Source of the DNA: SPCO01 sp964579825
GTDB taxonomy: Bacteria; Chloroflexota; Limnocylindria; Limnocylindrales; CSP1-4
DNA: 64,000 bases
NCBI GenBank assembly: GCA_964579825.1
Contig: CAZOHT010000012.1
Coordinates: 1 to 64,000, forward strand
Direction of reading: 5' to 3'
Below, piece by piece: positions 51,060 through 59,303 of this stretch. The translations under genes were made by a program, and so were the position numbers. Within the stretch, counting starts at the first letter, position 1; the number at the start of each line of letters is the position of its first letter. The notes beneath the pieces were generated by a model that saw only the letters and a program-made list of their open reading frames with translations, searched no databases and was not told where the DNA came from.

Positions 51060-54000
51060 CTAGCCCACCGAGGCGAGGTCGCCCCGGTCCCGCTCGGCCA
51101 GCGCCTGGGCCTCGTCCAGCCGAAGGCTGATCACCCGGCTCACGGAGTCGTCGCCGACGGTCACGCCGTAGAGCGCGTCGGCCGCCTCGATCGTGCCACG
51201 GTTGTGGGTGATCACGATGAACTGGGTCTGGTGGGCGAGGCTGCGGAGCGCATCCGCAAACCGGCCGATGTTGGCCTCGTCGAGCGCTGCATCCACCTCA
51301 TCCAGGACGCAGAACGGGACGGGACGGACTTCGAGCATCGCGAACAGCAGCGCGACGGCGGTCAGCGCACGTTCGCCACCGGACAGCATCCCGAGGGCCT
51401 GCGGCTTCTTCCCGGGCGGTCGGGCGACGATCTCGACGCCGGTCGAGCCCAGGTCCGACGGGTCGGTCAGCGAGAGCTTCGCGTAGCCGCCGCCGAAGAG
51501 CTGTTCGAAACGAGACTCGAAGGCCGTCTCGAGCGCGGCGAAGGTGGTCCGGAACTGGTCGGCGATGAGCGTGTCGAGTTCCGTGATGAGCTCGCGGGTC
51601 TTCGTGATCGCCGTGCGCAGGTCCGTGCCCTGGGCCTCGAGCGTCCCGAGGCGCTCGCTCAGGGCCTCGTGATCCTCGAGCGCGTTCGGGTCGGCGGCGC
51701 CAAGCTCGTGGAATCGGCGGCGCAGCTGGGCCAGGCGACCCGGTCCGGGTGGTGCCTCGGTCGGGGCAGCCGCCGCCCAGTGGACGGTCGCCGCGTCCAG
51801 TGCCGACTGGAGGGCGGCCGTCTCGTCGGACGTGTCTTCAGCGCCATCGCCGTCGTCGGGCAGTCTCACCACGGGCACACCCGGTCCGATGCCGGCGACC
51901 CGGACCAGCCCCTGGATCCCGACTTCGCCGATGCCCGCGAGTTCGACGAGCACCTGCTCGCGGAGCGCATCGGCGCCGAGACGGGTCTCCAGCTCCGAGC
52001 GCTCGGCGGCACGCGACCGCTCATCCGCCGCGCGCAGGCGCTCGCGAGCCGCGCTCGCGGCGCGCTCGGCTGTCCCCAGGCGGTCCCGGTCCTCGAGGTC
52101 GGCGGTCTGCAGGGTCCGGATCGCCTCGCGGGCCGATGCCTCGGCCGCGACCGCGGACGCGAGCTCCACGCGGATCCGATCGCGCTCCTGCCGCAACGTG
52201 GCCTCTCGATCGTCGAGGGCGGCCAGGTCGGCGCTGGCTCGGACGGCACGCTCCTCGCCCATCGCGACGCCGGCCTCGGTCCGCGCCCGCAGGTCCTGCG
52301 CCTCGCGGCGGGCGCTGTCGACGAGGGCCAGGTCGGCGGCGAGCCGGTCGCGGGCGGATCGGAGGTCGGTGGCACGCGCCTCCCAGGCGGCAAGCGCGGC
52401 CCCGTCGGGGGCGTCGCCGCCGGTCGCGGCAGCCCGGGACGCCTCCGTGTCCATCGCCTCGTGGGTCGCGACGGCATCGCGGTTCCGGCTGAGCTCACCG
52501 GCCAGGCGCTCCACCTGGGCGGCATGCCAGGCGGCCTCGCGCGCGACCGCCTCCAGATCCCGCGCGGCGGTGCGCTCCGACTCCTCCGCCCGACGACGCG
52601 CCGTCGCGGTCGCCGCCTCGTTCGCCCGGGCGGTCTCGAGCGCGGCTCGGGCATCGATCGAGGCACCATCGGTCGTGGCGGCTTCGGCCTTGGCGGACTC
52701 GGCCTCGGCGGTCAGTCGGTCCACCTCGCTGGCCACGGTCGCAAGCTCGGCGCGCCGTTCCAGGACGGGATCGGCGGCTCCGAGCGCCACGGTCACGTCG
52801 GTCACGACGGCAGACCCATCGCGCGGGACGAGGATCCAGCCGGCCGGCAGGTCGCCCTGGATGGCAAGGCAGGCTGGCAGGTCCGGGAGCCAGGCTGCGT
52901 GGGCGAGCAGCCTTCGCGCCACACCGGCTCCATCGCGGCCCACCGCGTCGGTCAGGACGCCGCCACCGGCCGCGGCCAGGGCGTCACGGAACCGTCGCTC
53001 CCTGGCATCCGCGGCTGCGGGCGCCGCACCGGCCCGCTCCCCGACGACGAGCAGACCTCGCTCCGTGCCCAGTTCCGGGACCGCGGCGGCCCCGACGACA
53101 TACGCTCGCAACGACCCGGCCAGGGCCGCCTCCACGGCGGCTCGAAAGCCGGGCTCGACGACCAGGTCGTCATCGACGCGACGGCCGCCGTGCTTGCGGG
53201 CGGCGCGCGCGATGCCGCGGGTCTCGTCCTCGGCCAGGCGCGCCTCCAGGGACGTGAGCCGTCCCCGAGCCGCGGCCAGCATCGCGTTGACCCGGGCCGC
53301 GCGATCGGCGGCTCCGGCTCGAAGGGCCTCGGCCGCCTCGGCGGCCCCGCGCGCGAGCTCGCGCGCCTCGACCGCCGCACGCTCCGCGGCGATGGCGGCC
53401 GACAGGTCGGTACGGGCCGTCGTCAGTGCCCCTTCCAGCTCGCCCCGGCGTTCTGCGGCGGCGGCAGCGCGCGCGCGTTCGTCGGCGTCGGCCTTCTCGG
53501 ACTCGGCCAGCCGACGGCGAGCCGTCTCGAGTTCGGCGGTCCGGGCGGCCTCGGCGCGCCGGATCGCGGCGAGCTCCTCGCCCTTGGCCCGCGTCGCGGC
53601 GCGCAGGCTCGCGAGCTCCGCGGTCGCCTCCGCAAGGGCACGATCCGCTTCGGCGACCGCCCGTTCGAGCTCCGCGTCGCGCGACGGGATCGGGGCGGCG
53701 AGGGCTCGTCGCTGACGCGCGGCTTCGGCCACGGCCCCATCCCGTTCGCCGACGAGCCGGTCACGGTCACGGGCCAGGCCCTCCAGCTCCGAGGTGAGTC
53801 GACCGTCGGTCAGCTGCAGGGTGGTCAGCGCGGCTCGCGCCAGTTCGTAGCCTTCGCGGCGTTCCGCCTCGACCCTGGCTCGTGCCGACAAGGCCTCGGC
53901 GACCGCGGATGCCACGCCTTCGGCTGCGGTGAGGTCGGCCATGGCCGCGTCGACCTCGGCGCGAGCCCGTTCCCCTCGAGCGGTCGCCTCGGAGGCGCGC

Positions 54001-54509
54001 GTCGCGACCTCGAACCAGCGCGCGTGCGCGTTCAGGAGCAACGCGGCGGTGAGCTCCTCCCCGATCGTCGAGCGGCTCGCCTGCTGCTCGGCCTGTGCCG
54101 CCAGCCGTCGGACCTGCGGCCGCAACTCCGCCAGGATGTCCTCCACGCGGGCCAGGTTGGACTCGGACTCGACCAGCTGCTCTTCGGCCTTGCGGCGACG
54201 TCGCTCGTGGCGACGGACNNNNNNNNNNNNNNNNNNNNNNNNNNNNNNNNNNNNNNNNNNNNNNNNNNNNNNNNNNNNNNNNNNNNNNNNNNNNNNNNNN
54301 NNNNNNNNNNNNNNNNNNAGGGCCCGGCCCTGTTCCCCGAGCGCCCAACGCAGGGCGTCCGCGAGGTTGCTCTTGCCCGAACCGTTCGGTCCGACCACGG
54401 CACTGATCCCGCCGCCGAACTCCACGACCGTCCGCTCCGCGAAGGACTTGAACCCCTGCAGCCGCAGACCGAGAAGGCGCGGCGGGGTCGGCGCGCGATC
54501 GGGCGTCAT
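51060..54509 (-). CDS. smc: Chromosome partition protein Smc (interrupted by a gap)
   Basis: The N-terminal ATPase half has LRLQGFKSFAERTVVEF, the Walker A GPNGSGKSN at residues 40-48 and ALRWALGEQ. The sequence then enters a 100-N gap and resumes at a basic helix with KAEEQLVESESNLARVEDIL. Long coiled coils flank a hinge (about 500-640 residues on). The C-terminal half has LSGGERALTAVALLF and the Walker B FCVLDEVDAALDEANIGRF. The gap should hold about 115 residues by comparison with other Smc proteins, including the Q-loop. The ATG overlaps the rnc stop (ATGA). Confidence 0.94.
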   Translation of the reverse strand: MTPDRAPTPPRLLGLRLQGFKSFAERTVVEFGGGISAVVGPNGSGKSNLADALRWALGEQGRAXXXXXXXXXXXXXXXXXXXXXXXXXXXXXXXXXXVRRHERRRRKAEEQLVESESNLARVEDILAELRPQVRRLAAQAEQQASRSTIGEELTAALLLNAHARWFEVATRASEATARGERARAEVDAAMADLTAAEGVASAVAEALSARARVEAERREGYELARAALTTLQLTDGRLTSELEGLARDRDRLVGERDGAVAEAARQRRALAAPIPSRDAELERAVAEADRALAEATAELASLRAATRAKGEELAAIRRAEAARTAELETARRRLAESEKADADERARAAAAAERRGELEGALTTARTDLSAAIAAERAAVEARELARGAAEAAEALRAGAADRAARVNAMLAAARGRLTSLEARLAEDETRGIARAARKHGGRRVDDDLVVEPGFRAAVEAALAGSLRAYVVGAAAVPELGTERGLLVVGERAGAAPAAADARERRFRDALAAAGGGVLTDAVGRDGAGVARRLLAHAAWLPDLPACLAIQGDLPAGWILVPRDGSAVVTDVTVALGAADPVLERRAELATVASEVDRLTAEAESAKAEAATTDGASIDARAALETARANEAATATARRRAEESERTAARDLEAVAREAAWHAAQVERLAGELSRNRDAVATHEAMDTEASRAAATGGDAPDGAALAAWEARATDLRSARDRLAADLALVDSARREAQDLRARTEAGVAMGEERAVRASADLAALDDREATLRQERDRIRVELASAVAAEASAREAIRTLQTADLEDRDRLGTAERAASAARERLRAADERSRAAERSELETRLGADALREQVLVELAGIGEVGIQGLVRVAGIGPGVPVVRLPDDGDGAEDTSDETAALQSALDAATVHWAAAAPTEAPPGPGRLAQLRRRFHELGAADPNALEDHEALSERLGTLEAQGTDLRTAITKTRELITELDTLIADQFRTTFAALETAFESRFEQLFGGGYAKLSLTDPSDLGSTGVEIVARPPGKKPQALGMLSGGERALTAVALLFAMLEVRPVPFCVLDEVDAALDEANIGRFADALRSLAHQTQFIVITHNRGTIEAADALYGVTVGDDSVSRVISLRLDEAQALAERDRGDLASVG
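54219..54318. other. Assembly gap (100 N) inside smc
   Basis: Unlike the other two gaps, the flanks share no duplicated sequence. Smc family length implies about 340-350 missing bases, so the 100 N are a placeholder. Confidence 0.75.
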
Positions 54510-55231
54510 GCGCCGAGGGACTCGGCCGGCTCGTGCGACTCGGTCGAACGCAGGTGGTCCATGGCCTCGGCCGCCGCAGCCGTCTCGGCGATCCGTCGCG
54601 ACGGCCCCTCCCCCACGCCGAGCACCTCGCCGCTGACCGACACCTCGATCCGGAACGAGCGCTCGTGATCCGGGCCCGACGCGTCCACGACTCGATAGAC
54701 CGGACGCTCGCCGAGGGTGCGCTGGGTATGTTCCTGGAGGCGGCTCTTCGGGCTCTTCAGGGCCACGACCGAGGAACCGGCGTCCAGCTCGGGTGCCGCC
54801 AGTCCGACCAGCCACTCGCGGACCGGCTCGAAGCCGACATCGAGGAACAGCGCGCCGGCGAGCGCCTCGAACGATGACGCGAGCAGTGACGGTCGCTGAC
54901 GACCGTCACGCTGGGACTCGCCCTCGCCGAGGAGCAGCATGTCGCCGAGGTCGATCCGGGTGGCAAGCCGCGAGAGGCCGGCGGCCGACACGATGGCGGC
55001 CCGGCGCGCGGACAGGTCGCCCTCGTCGTCGTCGGGGTGGCGCTCGTACAGCGCCTGGGAGATGGCCAGGTTCACGACGGCGTCACCCAGGTGCTCGAGG
55101 CGTTCGTTGTGGCCGCGTGCGGCGTCCGGGTGCTCGTGCAGCCAGCTGGAGTGCACGAGAGCCTGTTGGATCAGGCCCTCGTCACGGACGCTGAAGCCCA
55201 GTCGCAGTGCGTACGCCTGGGCCGATCCCAC
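54506..55231 (-). CDS. rnc: Ribonuclease III
   Basis: The 241-aa protein has the catalytic NERLEHLGDAVVNLAI (Glu46, Asp50 region) and the second motif LLASSFEALAGALFLD. A C-terminal dsRNA-binding domain follows (KSRLQEHTQRTLGERPVYRVV, GEGPSRRIAETAAAAEAM). In most RNase III proteins the second motif reads D-x-x-E; here the Asp position is Ser119, with Glu122 kept. It processes rRNA and other double-stranded RNA. GTG start; the rnc-smc-ftsY order is conserved. Confidence 0.94.
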   Translation of the reverse strand: MGSAQAYALRLGFSVRDEGLIQQALVHSSWLHEHPDAARGHNERLEHLGDAVVNLAISQALYERHPDDDEGDLSARRAAIVSAAGLSRLATRIDLGDMLLLGEGESQRDGRQRPSLLASSFEALAGALFLDVGFEPVREWLVGLAAPELDAGSSVVALKSPKSRLQEHTQRTLGERPVYRVVDASGPDHERSFRIEVSVSGEVLGVGEGPSRRIAETAAAAEAMDHLRSTESHEPAESLGA

Positions 55232-55243
55232 CCTGGGATGGAC

Positions 55244-55480
55244 CTAGGAGGAGCGCTCGTCGATGTAGTCGACGGCGTCCTGGACGGTGCGGATCTTCTC
55301 CGCATCCTCATCCGAGATCTCCGTCCCGAACTCCTCTTCGAGGCTCATGATGAGCTCGACGAGATCCAGGGAGTCAGCGTTGAGGTCGTCGACGAACGAC
55401 GCCTCGGGCGTGACTTCGGCCTCGTCGGCGCCGAGCTGCTCGACGACGATCTTCTTGAGGCGCTCGTACGTGGTTGCCAA
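55244..55480 (-). CDS. acpP: Acyl carrier protein
   Basis: The 78-aa protein has the phosphopantetheine site DLNADSLDLVELIMSLEEEF with Ser37, and the acidic helix II and III expected for fatty-acid ACP. The TTG at 55480 is chosen, with GGAGGGAG just upstream; it gives TTYERLKKIVVEQL as the first helix. plsX-acpP-rnc-smc is a common order; here nusB and an Asp23 gene are interposed. Confidence 0.96.
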   Translation of the reverse strand: MATTYERLKKIVVEQLGADEAEVTPEASFVDDLNADSLDLVELIMSLEEEFGTEISDEDAEKIRTVQDAVDYIDERSS

Positions 55481-55505
55481 CTGACTCCCTCCTCGGAGTG
55501 GGTGG

Positions 55506-55946
55506 TTAGGCCGACGGCCCGTCGCCGTTGGGCTCCGCTGCGATGTTCCCGAGTACGCCATTCATCAGGCGTCGCATCGGGTCTCCACTGTAGGTGCGTG
55601 CCAACTCGACCCATTCGGCGATGGCCACCCGGGCCGGCGTGGCCGAGTGTAGCACCTCGCAAATGGCCGTACGGAGCAGTGCGCGGTCGATCCGGGCGAG
55701 CCCGGTGACCGGGTACTGGGGTGCTCGTCGGGCGATCTCGGCGTCGATGCTGTCGCGGTACCTGACGACGCCGTCGACGAGCTCCCGGGCCAGAGCGACC
55801 GCGGTCTCGTCGCGCTCCTCCTCGGTCAGGTGGCGCTCCAGGATGGCCTGCATCGTATGGGCACCGAACTCCGCTTCGAACACGGTCGAGAGGGCGATGC
55901 GGCGACCGGTCCGCCGGCCGCGAACGCGGTCAGTTCCCGACGCCAT
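55506..55946 (-). CDS. nusB: Transcription antitermination factor NusB
   Basis: The 146-aa all-helical protein opens RGRRTGRRIALSTVFEAEFG. It has ELVDGVVRYRDSIDAEI, then LARIDRALLRTAICEVL and IAEWVELARTYSGDPMRRLMNGVLGNIA. NusB binds boxA RNA with S10 in rRNA antitermination. The ATG at 55946 is chosen; it overlaps the end of the Asp23 gene by 17 bp. The asp23-nusB pairing is also seen in Firmicutes (yqhY-nusB). Confidence 0.92.
   Translation of the reverse strand: MASGTDRVRGRRTGRRIALSTVFEAEFGAHTMQAILERHLTEEERDETAVALARELVDGVVRYRDSIDAEIARRAPQYPVTGLARIDRALLRTAICEVLHSATPARVAIAEWVELARTYSGDPMRRLMNGVLGNIAAEPNGDGPSA
55646..55651 (-). promoter_or_regulatory. Possible internal -10 box for acpP
   Basis: TGC-TACACT followed by CGGCC on the minus strand lies inside nusB, about 170 nt before acpP. 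It matches the extended -10 pattern of other promoters here but has no clear -35. Confidence 0.3.
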
Positions 55947-56244
55947 CGACCAGCACGGTGACCTCCGCCAGCTCCAGACCGAGAAGCCGTTCCACGGTGG
56001 CCGCGACGGCCGTGCCGACCTGCCGGGTGAGTGGCCCGAGCTCGTGACCCGGACGGGCGACGATCCAGAGGCGGACCCGGACCCGCCCGTCATCGAATCG
56101 GACACTGACCGGGGCCCCGAGGAAGGCCCGCCGCACGGCCGACCCGCCGCGGCCGACGCGCATGACGCCCGGGACTTCGAGGGCGGCCTGGCCGACGAGC
56201 TCGGCGATGACGCCGCGTCCGACCGTCAGTTCGTGTCCGCTCAC
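55930..56244 (-). CDS. Asp23/Gls24 family protein
   Basis: The 104-aa protein has the Asp23 pattern: ISELVGQAALEVPGVMRVG-like opening (IAELVGQAALEVPGV), RVRVRLWIVARPGHELGPLTRQVGTAVAATVERLLGLE, and EVTVLVDGV. Family members are membrane-associated or envelope-stress proteins; the nusB-linked form (YqhY) has been connected to fatty acid synthesis control in Bacillus, which fits the plsX neighbour. GTG start, overlapping the plsX stop (GTGA). Confidence 0.85.
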   Translation of the reverse strand: MSGHELTVGRGVIAELVGQAALEVPGVMRVGRGGSAVRRAFLGAPVSVRFDDGRVRVRLWIVARPGHELGPLTRQVGTAVAATVERLLGLELAEVTVLVDGVGN

Positions 56245-57275
56245 GTCGCGTCCTCCGCCAGCGCCTCGGCGATGAGCGCCGGGACCCGCGTCCGCGCCGT
56301 GGTGGCGGCGACCTCGCAGGCGAAGCCGATCATGCGCCGTTTCGCCCGGCCGTGGGTGATGATGACCGTGCCCTTCACCCCGAGCAGCGGCGAACCGCCG
56401 ACACGCTCGTAGTCGAACGTGGCGCGGATCCGGTCGATGCCGGGCTTCATCAGGGCGCCGGCCAGCTTGCCGCGCAACGAGCCGTAGAACTCGGCCCGCC
56501 ACTGGTCGAAGATGAAGGTGGAGAGGCCCTCGAAGAACTTGATGACGACGTTGCCCAGGACGGCATCGCACACGACGACGTCGGCCAGGTTCCTGGTGAG
56601 GTCCTTGCCCTCGACATTGCCCTCGAACCGCAGGCCCGACCTGTCGAGCAACTCGGTCGCGCGCTGGATCCGGGCGTCGCCCTTGCCCTTCTCCTCCCCG
56701 ATCGAGAGCAGCGCCACGCGCGGGTCGGCGATGCCCACGACACGCTCGGCGAAGATCGTCCCCATCTGGGCGTACTGGAGCAGGTTCTCGGGCGTCGAAT
56801 CGGGATTGGCGCCGATGTCCAGCAGGACCAGCGTCCCGGCGTCCGTGATCATCTGGACCGCGAGGGCGGGCCGGTCCACGCCCGGGAGGCGCCCGAGGCG
56901 CAGGATCGCGGCGGCCATGCCGGCGCCGGTATGACCGGCCGTCACGACGGCGTCGGCCTGACCGCGACGGACGAGGTCCATCGCGACCAGGATCGTGGAG
57001 TCCTTCTTCTCGCGCAGGGCCAGGGCCGGATGCTCGTCCATGCCGATGACCTGGGAGGCGGCCACGATCGACACGTTGGCCGGGAGATCCGGGGCGAGAC
57101 CACGGATGACGGCCTCGTCGCCGACGAGGATCAGGTGGTCGGCTGGGTGCGTGCGCGCGAACTCGAGCGCACCCGGGACGACTTCGATGGGGCCGTGGTC
57201 CCCACCCATCGCGTCGATCGCGACGCGCACGCCGGCGTCATCGCTCGCGCCCGGCAGGTGCTCCGGGTCGCTCAC
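56241..57275 (-). CDS. plsX: Phosphate acyltransferase PlsX
   Basis: The 344-aa protein has VRVAIDAMGGDHGPIEVVPGAL, the VTAGHTGAGMAAA block, LVLLDIGANPDSTPENLLQYAQMG, LSIGEEKGKGD and VIKFFEGLSTFIF. It converts acyl-ACP to acyl phosphate for phosphatidic acid synthesis. The GTG at 57275 lies 4 bp after the rpmF stop. The rpmF-plsX pairing is near universal. Confidence 0.96.
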   Translation of the reverse strand: MSDPEHLPGASDDAGVRVAIDAMGGDHGPIEVVPGALEFARTHPADHLILVGDEAVIRGLAPDLPANVSIVAASQVIGMDEHPALALREKKDSTILVAMDLVRRGQADAVVTAGHTGAGMAAAILRLGRLPGVDRPALAVQMITDAGTLVLLDIGANPDSTPENLLQYAQMGTIFAERVVGIADPRVALLSIGEEKGKGDARIQRATELLDRSGLRFEGNVEGKDLTRNLADVVVCDAVLGNVVIKFFEGLSTFIFDQWRAEFYGSLRGKLAGALMKPGIDRIRATFDYERVGGSPLLGVKGTVIITHGRAKRRMIGFACEVAATTARTRVPALIAEALAEDAT

Positions 57276-57279
57276 CGAG

Positions 57280-57483
57280 TCAGCGCGCGGAGTCGCCGCC
57301 GCCGGCCGGCTTGAGGTCGATCGCGAGGCGGCCGTTGTAGTAGCCGCAGTTCGGGCAGACGTGATGCTGGCGCTTCGTCTCGTGGCAGTGCGAACACTCC
57401 TCGAGATGCGGCAGGTCGATCGCGAGATGCGAGCGCCGCTCGCCCTGGCGAGCATGCGAGACGCGTCGCTTGGGTACACCCAT
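57280..57483 (-). CDS. rpmF: 50S ribosomal protein L32
   Basis: The 67-aa protein starts MGVPKRRVSHARQGERRSH and has the zinc site CSHCHE...CPNCGYYNGR (four cysteines). It is of normal length, with a short Gly/Ala tail. It has its own promoter (57576-57605) and a leader of about 85 nt. Confidence 0.97.
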   Translation of the reverse strand: MGVPKRRVSHARQGERRSHLAIDLPHLEECSHCHETKRQHHVCPNCGYYNGRLAIDLKPAGGGDSAR

Positions 57484-57575
57484 GGGGTCGTTGGCTCCCT
57501 GTGATGATCGCAGTGTGTGCGGCGGACGGGATCAGTGTCGGCCCGCGGGTGCGCGAGTCGTCGCGCCGACGGCGG

Positions 57576-57605
57576 AGTCTACCGCAAGATGGCCGGCCCC
57601 GTCAC
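57576..57605 (-). promoter_or_regulatory. Promoter of rpmF-plsX
   Basis: GTGACG (-35, 57605-57600), an 18-bp spacer and TAGACT (-10, 57581-57576), followed by CCGCCG. It lies just after the yceD stop. Confidence 0.5.
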
Positions 57606-57644
57606 GCGGCGGTCGCGCCTGGGGCGCCGCCCGGTGCGCCGCGG

Positions 57645-58199
57645 TCAGTCATCGACCTCGCGGAATCCCAGCAGGGCCTCCAGGCGAGGGTCGATGTCGG
57701 CGCCCGGATGGTCGTGGTCGCCATCGTCGAGGCGTCCGCCGCACGTGATGCACAGGCCCGGACAGTCCGGGCGGCAGAGCGGCGCGATCGGCTCGGCCAG
57801 CCAGATCGCCTCGCGGACCGTGGTCTCGAGATCGAGGACGTGGTGGTCGTCGATCCGGAGCGCCTCGGGCTCGTCGTCCGTGGCGATCGGCCTGCCGGTG
57901 GCGAGGTCGAGGCTGGGCAGGAATTCGTCGCGCTGGTCGATCCGGATCGGGACGGACAGCTCGAGCAGGCAGCGGCTGCAGACCTCGTGGAGCGACGTCG
58001 ACAGCTCGGCGTGCGCGACGATCCCGCGGTTGGTCCGGACCAGGTGCACGCGCCCGTCGATAGGCTGGGCGAGTCGGACGTCCTCGCCGAGGTCCAGCAC
58101 CACGCCGGCCACCGGGTAGGCGCGCTCCGCTCCGACGGCATCGGCCAGGAGTCCTGCGACGTTCCAGGTGAGCGGCCCGTCCGGCGGACGGACCGTCAT
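57645..58199 (-). CDS. yceD: DUF177 (YceD) protein
   Basis: The 184-aa protein has the DUF177 landmarks: VHLVRTNRGIVAHAELSTSLHEVCSRCLLEL with a CxxC, DLETTVREAIWLAEPIAPLCRPDCPGLCITCGG with the C-terminal zinc-type cysteines, and a DPRLEALLGF ending typical of YceD. Family members affect 23S rRNA accumulation, and the gene normally precedes rpmF as here. It overlaps the upstream coiled-coil gene by 4 nt. Confidence 0.9.
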   Translation of the reverse strand: MTVRPPDGPLTWNVAGLLADAVGAERAYPVAGVVLDLGEDVRLAQPIDGRVHLVRTNRGIVAHAELSTSLHEVCSRCLLELSVPIRIDQRDEFLPSLDLATGRPIATDDEPEALRIDDHHVLDLETTVREAIWLAEPIAPLCRPDCPGLCITCGGRLDDGDHDHPGADIDPRLEALLGFREVDD

Positions 58200-58657
58200 C
58201 GACGCGCTTGGCCCTGTGGCTCCAGCTCGTCGTCCTCGTGCACCTCGGACACCGATTCGTCGTCCTCCACGGCATCGGCGAGCAGCTCCGCGCGACGCTC
58301 GTCGAGGAGGGCGATCCCCTTCTTGATGCTCTGGAGCGTCTTGACGACGTCCGCCTCGAGCCCCACCAGCACGCTGACGGCATACTCGTCGGCACCGCGG
58401 CGGATCTCGTCGGCGTCCTCGTGGGCGTTGCCGATGATGCGCCGGCTCTCCTTGTCGGCCGCGTTCATCAGGCCGCGCTCGTCGATCAGGAAGGCGGCCT
58501 GCTCCTGGGCCTTGGCGACGATGCGCTCGGCTTCGTCCTGGGCCTTCTCGATGATCCGCTCACCCTCGGAGTTGATGCGCTTGGCGGCGCGGACCTCCTC
58601 GGGAACGGCCACGCGAAGCTCATCGATCAGGCCAAGGGCCGCGTTCTGGTCGACCAC
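58196..58657 (-). CDS. Uncharacterised coiled-coil protein (start possibly further upstream)
   Basis: From the GTG at 58657 the product is 153 aa. It has a long helical central part rich in Ala/Glu/Arg (RIIEKAQDEAERIVAKAQEQ, like F-type ATPase b subunits) and an acidic tail. Coding character continues upstream in frame (GTPIDIIFLVERLESLIANG), which looks like a real hydrophobic N-terminal helix, but the only start-like codon there is CTG at 58750. A GATACT box at 58787-58792 would fit a start near 58750. It lies between coaD and yceD. Function unknown; a DivIVA-like scaffold is only a guess. Confidence 0.7.
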   Translation of the reverse strand: MVDQNAALGLIDELRVAVPEEVRAAKRINSEGERIIEKAQDEAERIVAKAQEQAAFLIDERGLMNAADKESRRIIGNAHEDADEIRRGADEYAVSVLVGLEADVVKTLQSIKKGIALLDERRAELLADAVEDDESVSEVHEDDELEPQGQARR

Positions 58658-58786
58658 GACGTTCGTCGTCAGCGGGAGCTTCTTGCCGTTGGCGATGAGC
58701 GACTCGAGGCGCTCGACCAGGAAGATGATGTCGATCGGAGTGCCCTCCAGCGGCGGCGGCGGTTCGGTCGCGGGGATGTGGCGCCC

Positions 58787-58792
58787 AGTATC
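58787..58792 (-). promoter_or_regulatory. -10 box between coaD and the coiled-coil gene
   Basis: TGC-GATACT followed by GGGCGCC on the minus strand, 37 nt before the CTG at 58750 and 130 nt before the GTG at 58657. Confidence 0.35.
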
Positions 58793-58808
58793 GCACGCTC
58801 CCTGCGGG

Positions 58809-59303
58809 TCAGCGACCCGTGAGCGCCTCGCGAAGCGGCCCGAGGGCCGCGGACGGGACCATGGACGACACGTCCCCGCCGAACGAGGCGATCTCCTTGA
58901 CCAGGCTGGAGCTGACGTAGCCGTTCTCGACCGAGGTCATGAAGAACACCGTGTCGACGCCGGGCGCCAGGACGCGGTTGTTGTGGGCCAGCTGCATCTC
59001 GGTCTCGAAGTCGCTGATCGCGCGCAGGCCGCGGACGATCGCACTCGCCTGGCGGGCCTGGCAGAAGTCCACGGTCAGGCCGTCGAAGGAGGTGACGACC
59101 AGTCGATCCATGGCCGCACCGGCGTCGCGCAGCGCCGCCTCGATGACCGCGAGCCGGGTCTCGACGGACAGCAGCGGCGACTTCCTCGGGTTGGCGAGGA
59201 CCCCGATGATGACCGTTTCGAATACCGACGCCGCCCGGCCGATGATGTCGAGATGCCCGTTCGTGATCGGGTCGAACGAACCGGGGTAGACCGCGGTCGT
59301 CAT
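58809..59303 (-). CDS. coaD: Pantetheine-phosphate adenylyltransferase
   Basis: The 164-aa enzyme begins AVYPGSFDPITNGHLDII with the nucleotidyltransferase TxGH-type motif. It has IVRGLRAISDFETEMQLAHNN and FMTSVENGYVSSSLVKEIASFGG. It makes dephospho-CoA from phosphopantetheine. The ATG overlaps the rsmD stop by 4 nt, the usual rsmD-coaD pair. Confidence 0.96.
   Translation of the reverse strand: MTTAVYPGSFDPITNGHLDIIGRAASVFETVIIGVLANPRKSPLLSVETRLAVIEAALRDAGAAMDRLVVTSFDGLTVDFCQARQASAIVRGLRAISDFETEMQLAHNNRVLAPGVDTVFFMTSVENGYVSSSLVKEIASFGGDVSSMVPSAALGPLREALTGR

Noticed and set aside
51051..54668. A 1205-codon open frame on the plus strand opposite smc
   Set aside because: It is a GC-rich antisense shadow; its composition is Arg/Gly/Asp-rich without domains, while the minus strand encodes a clear Smc.
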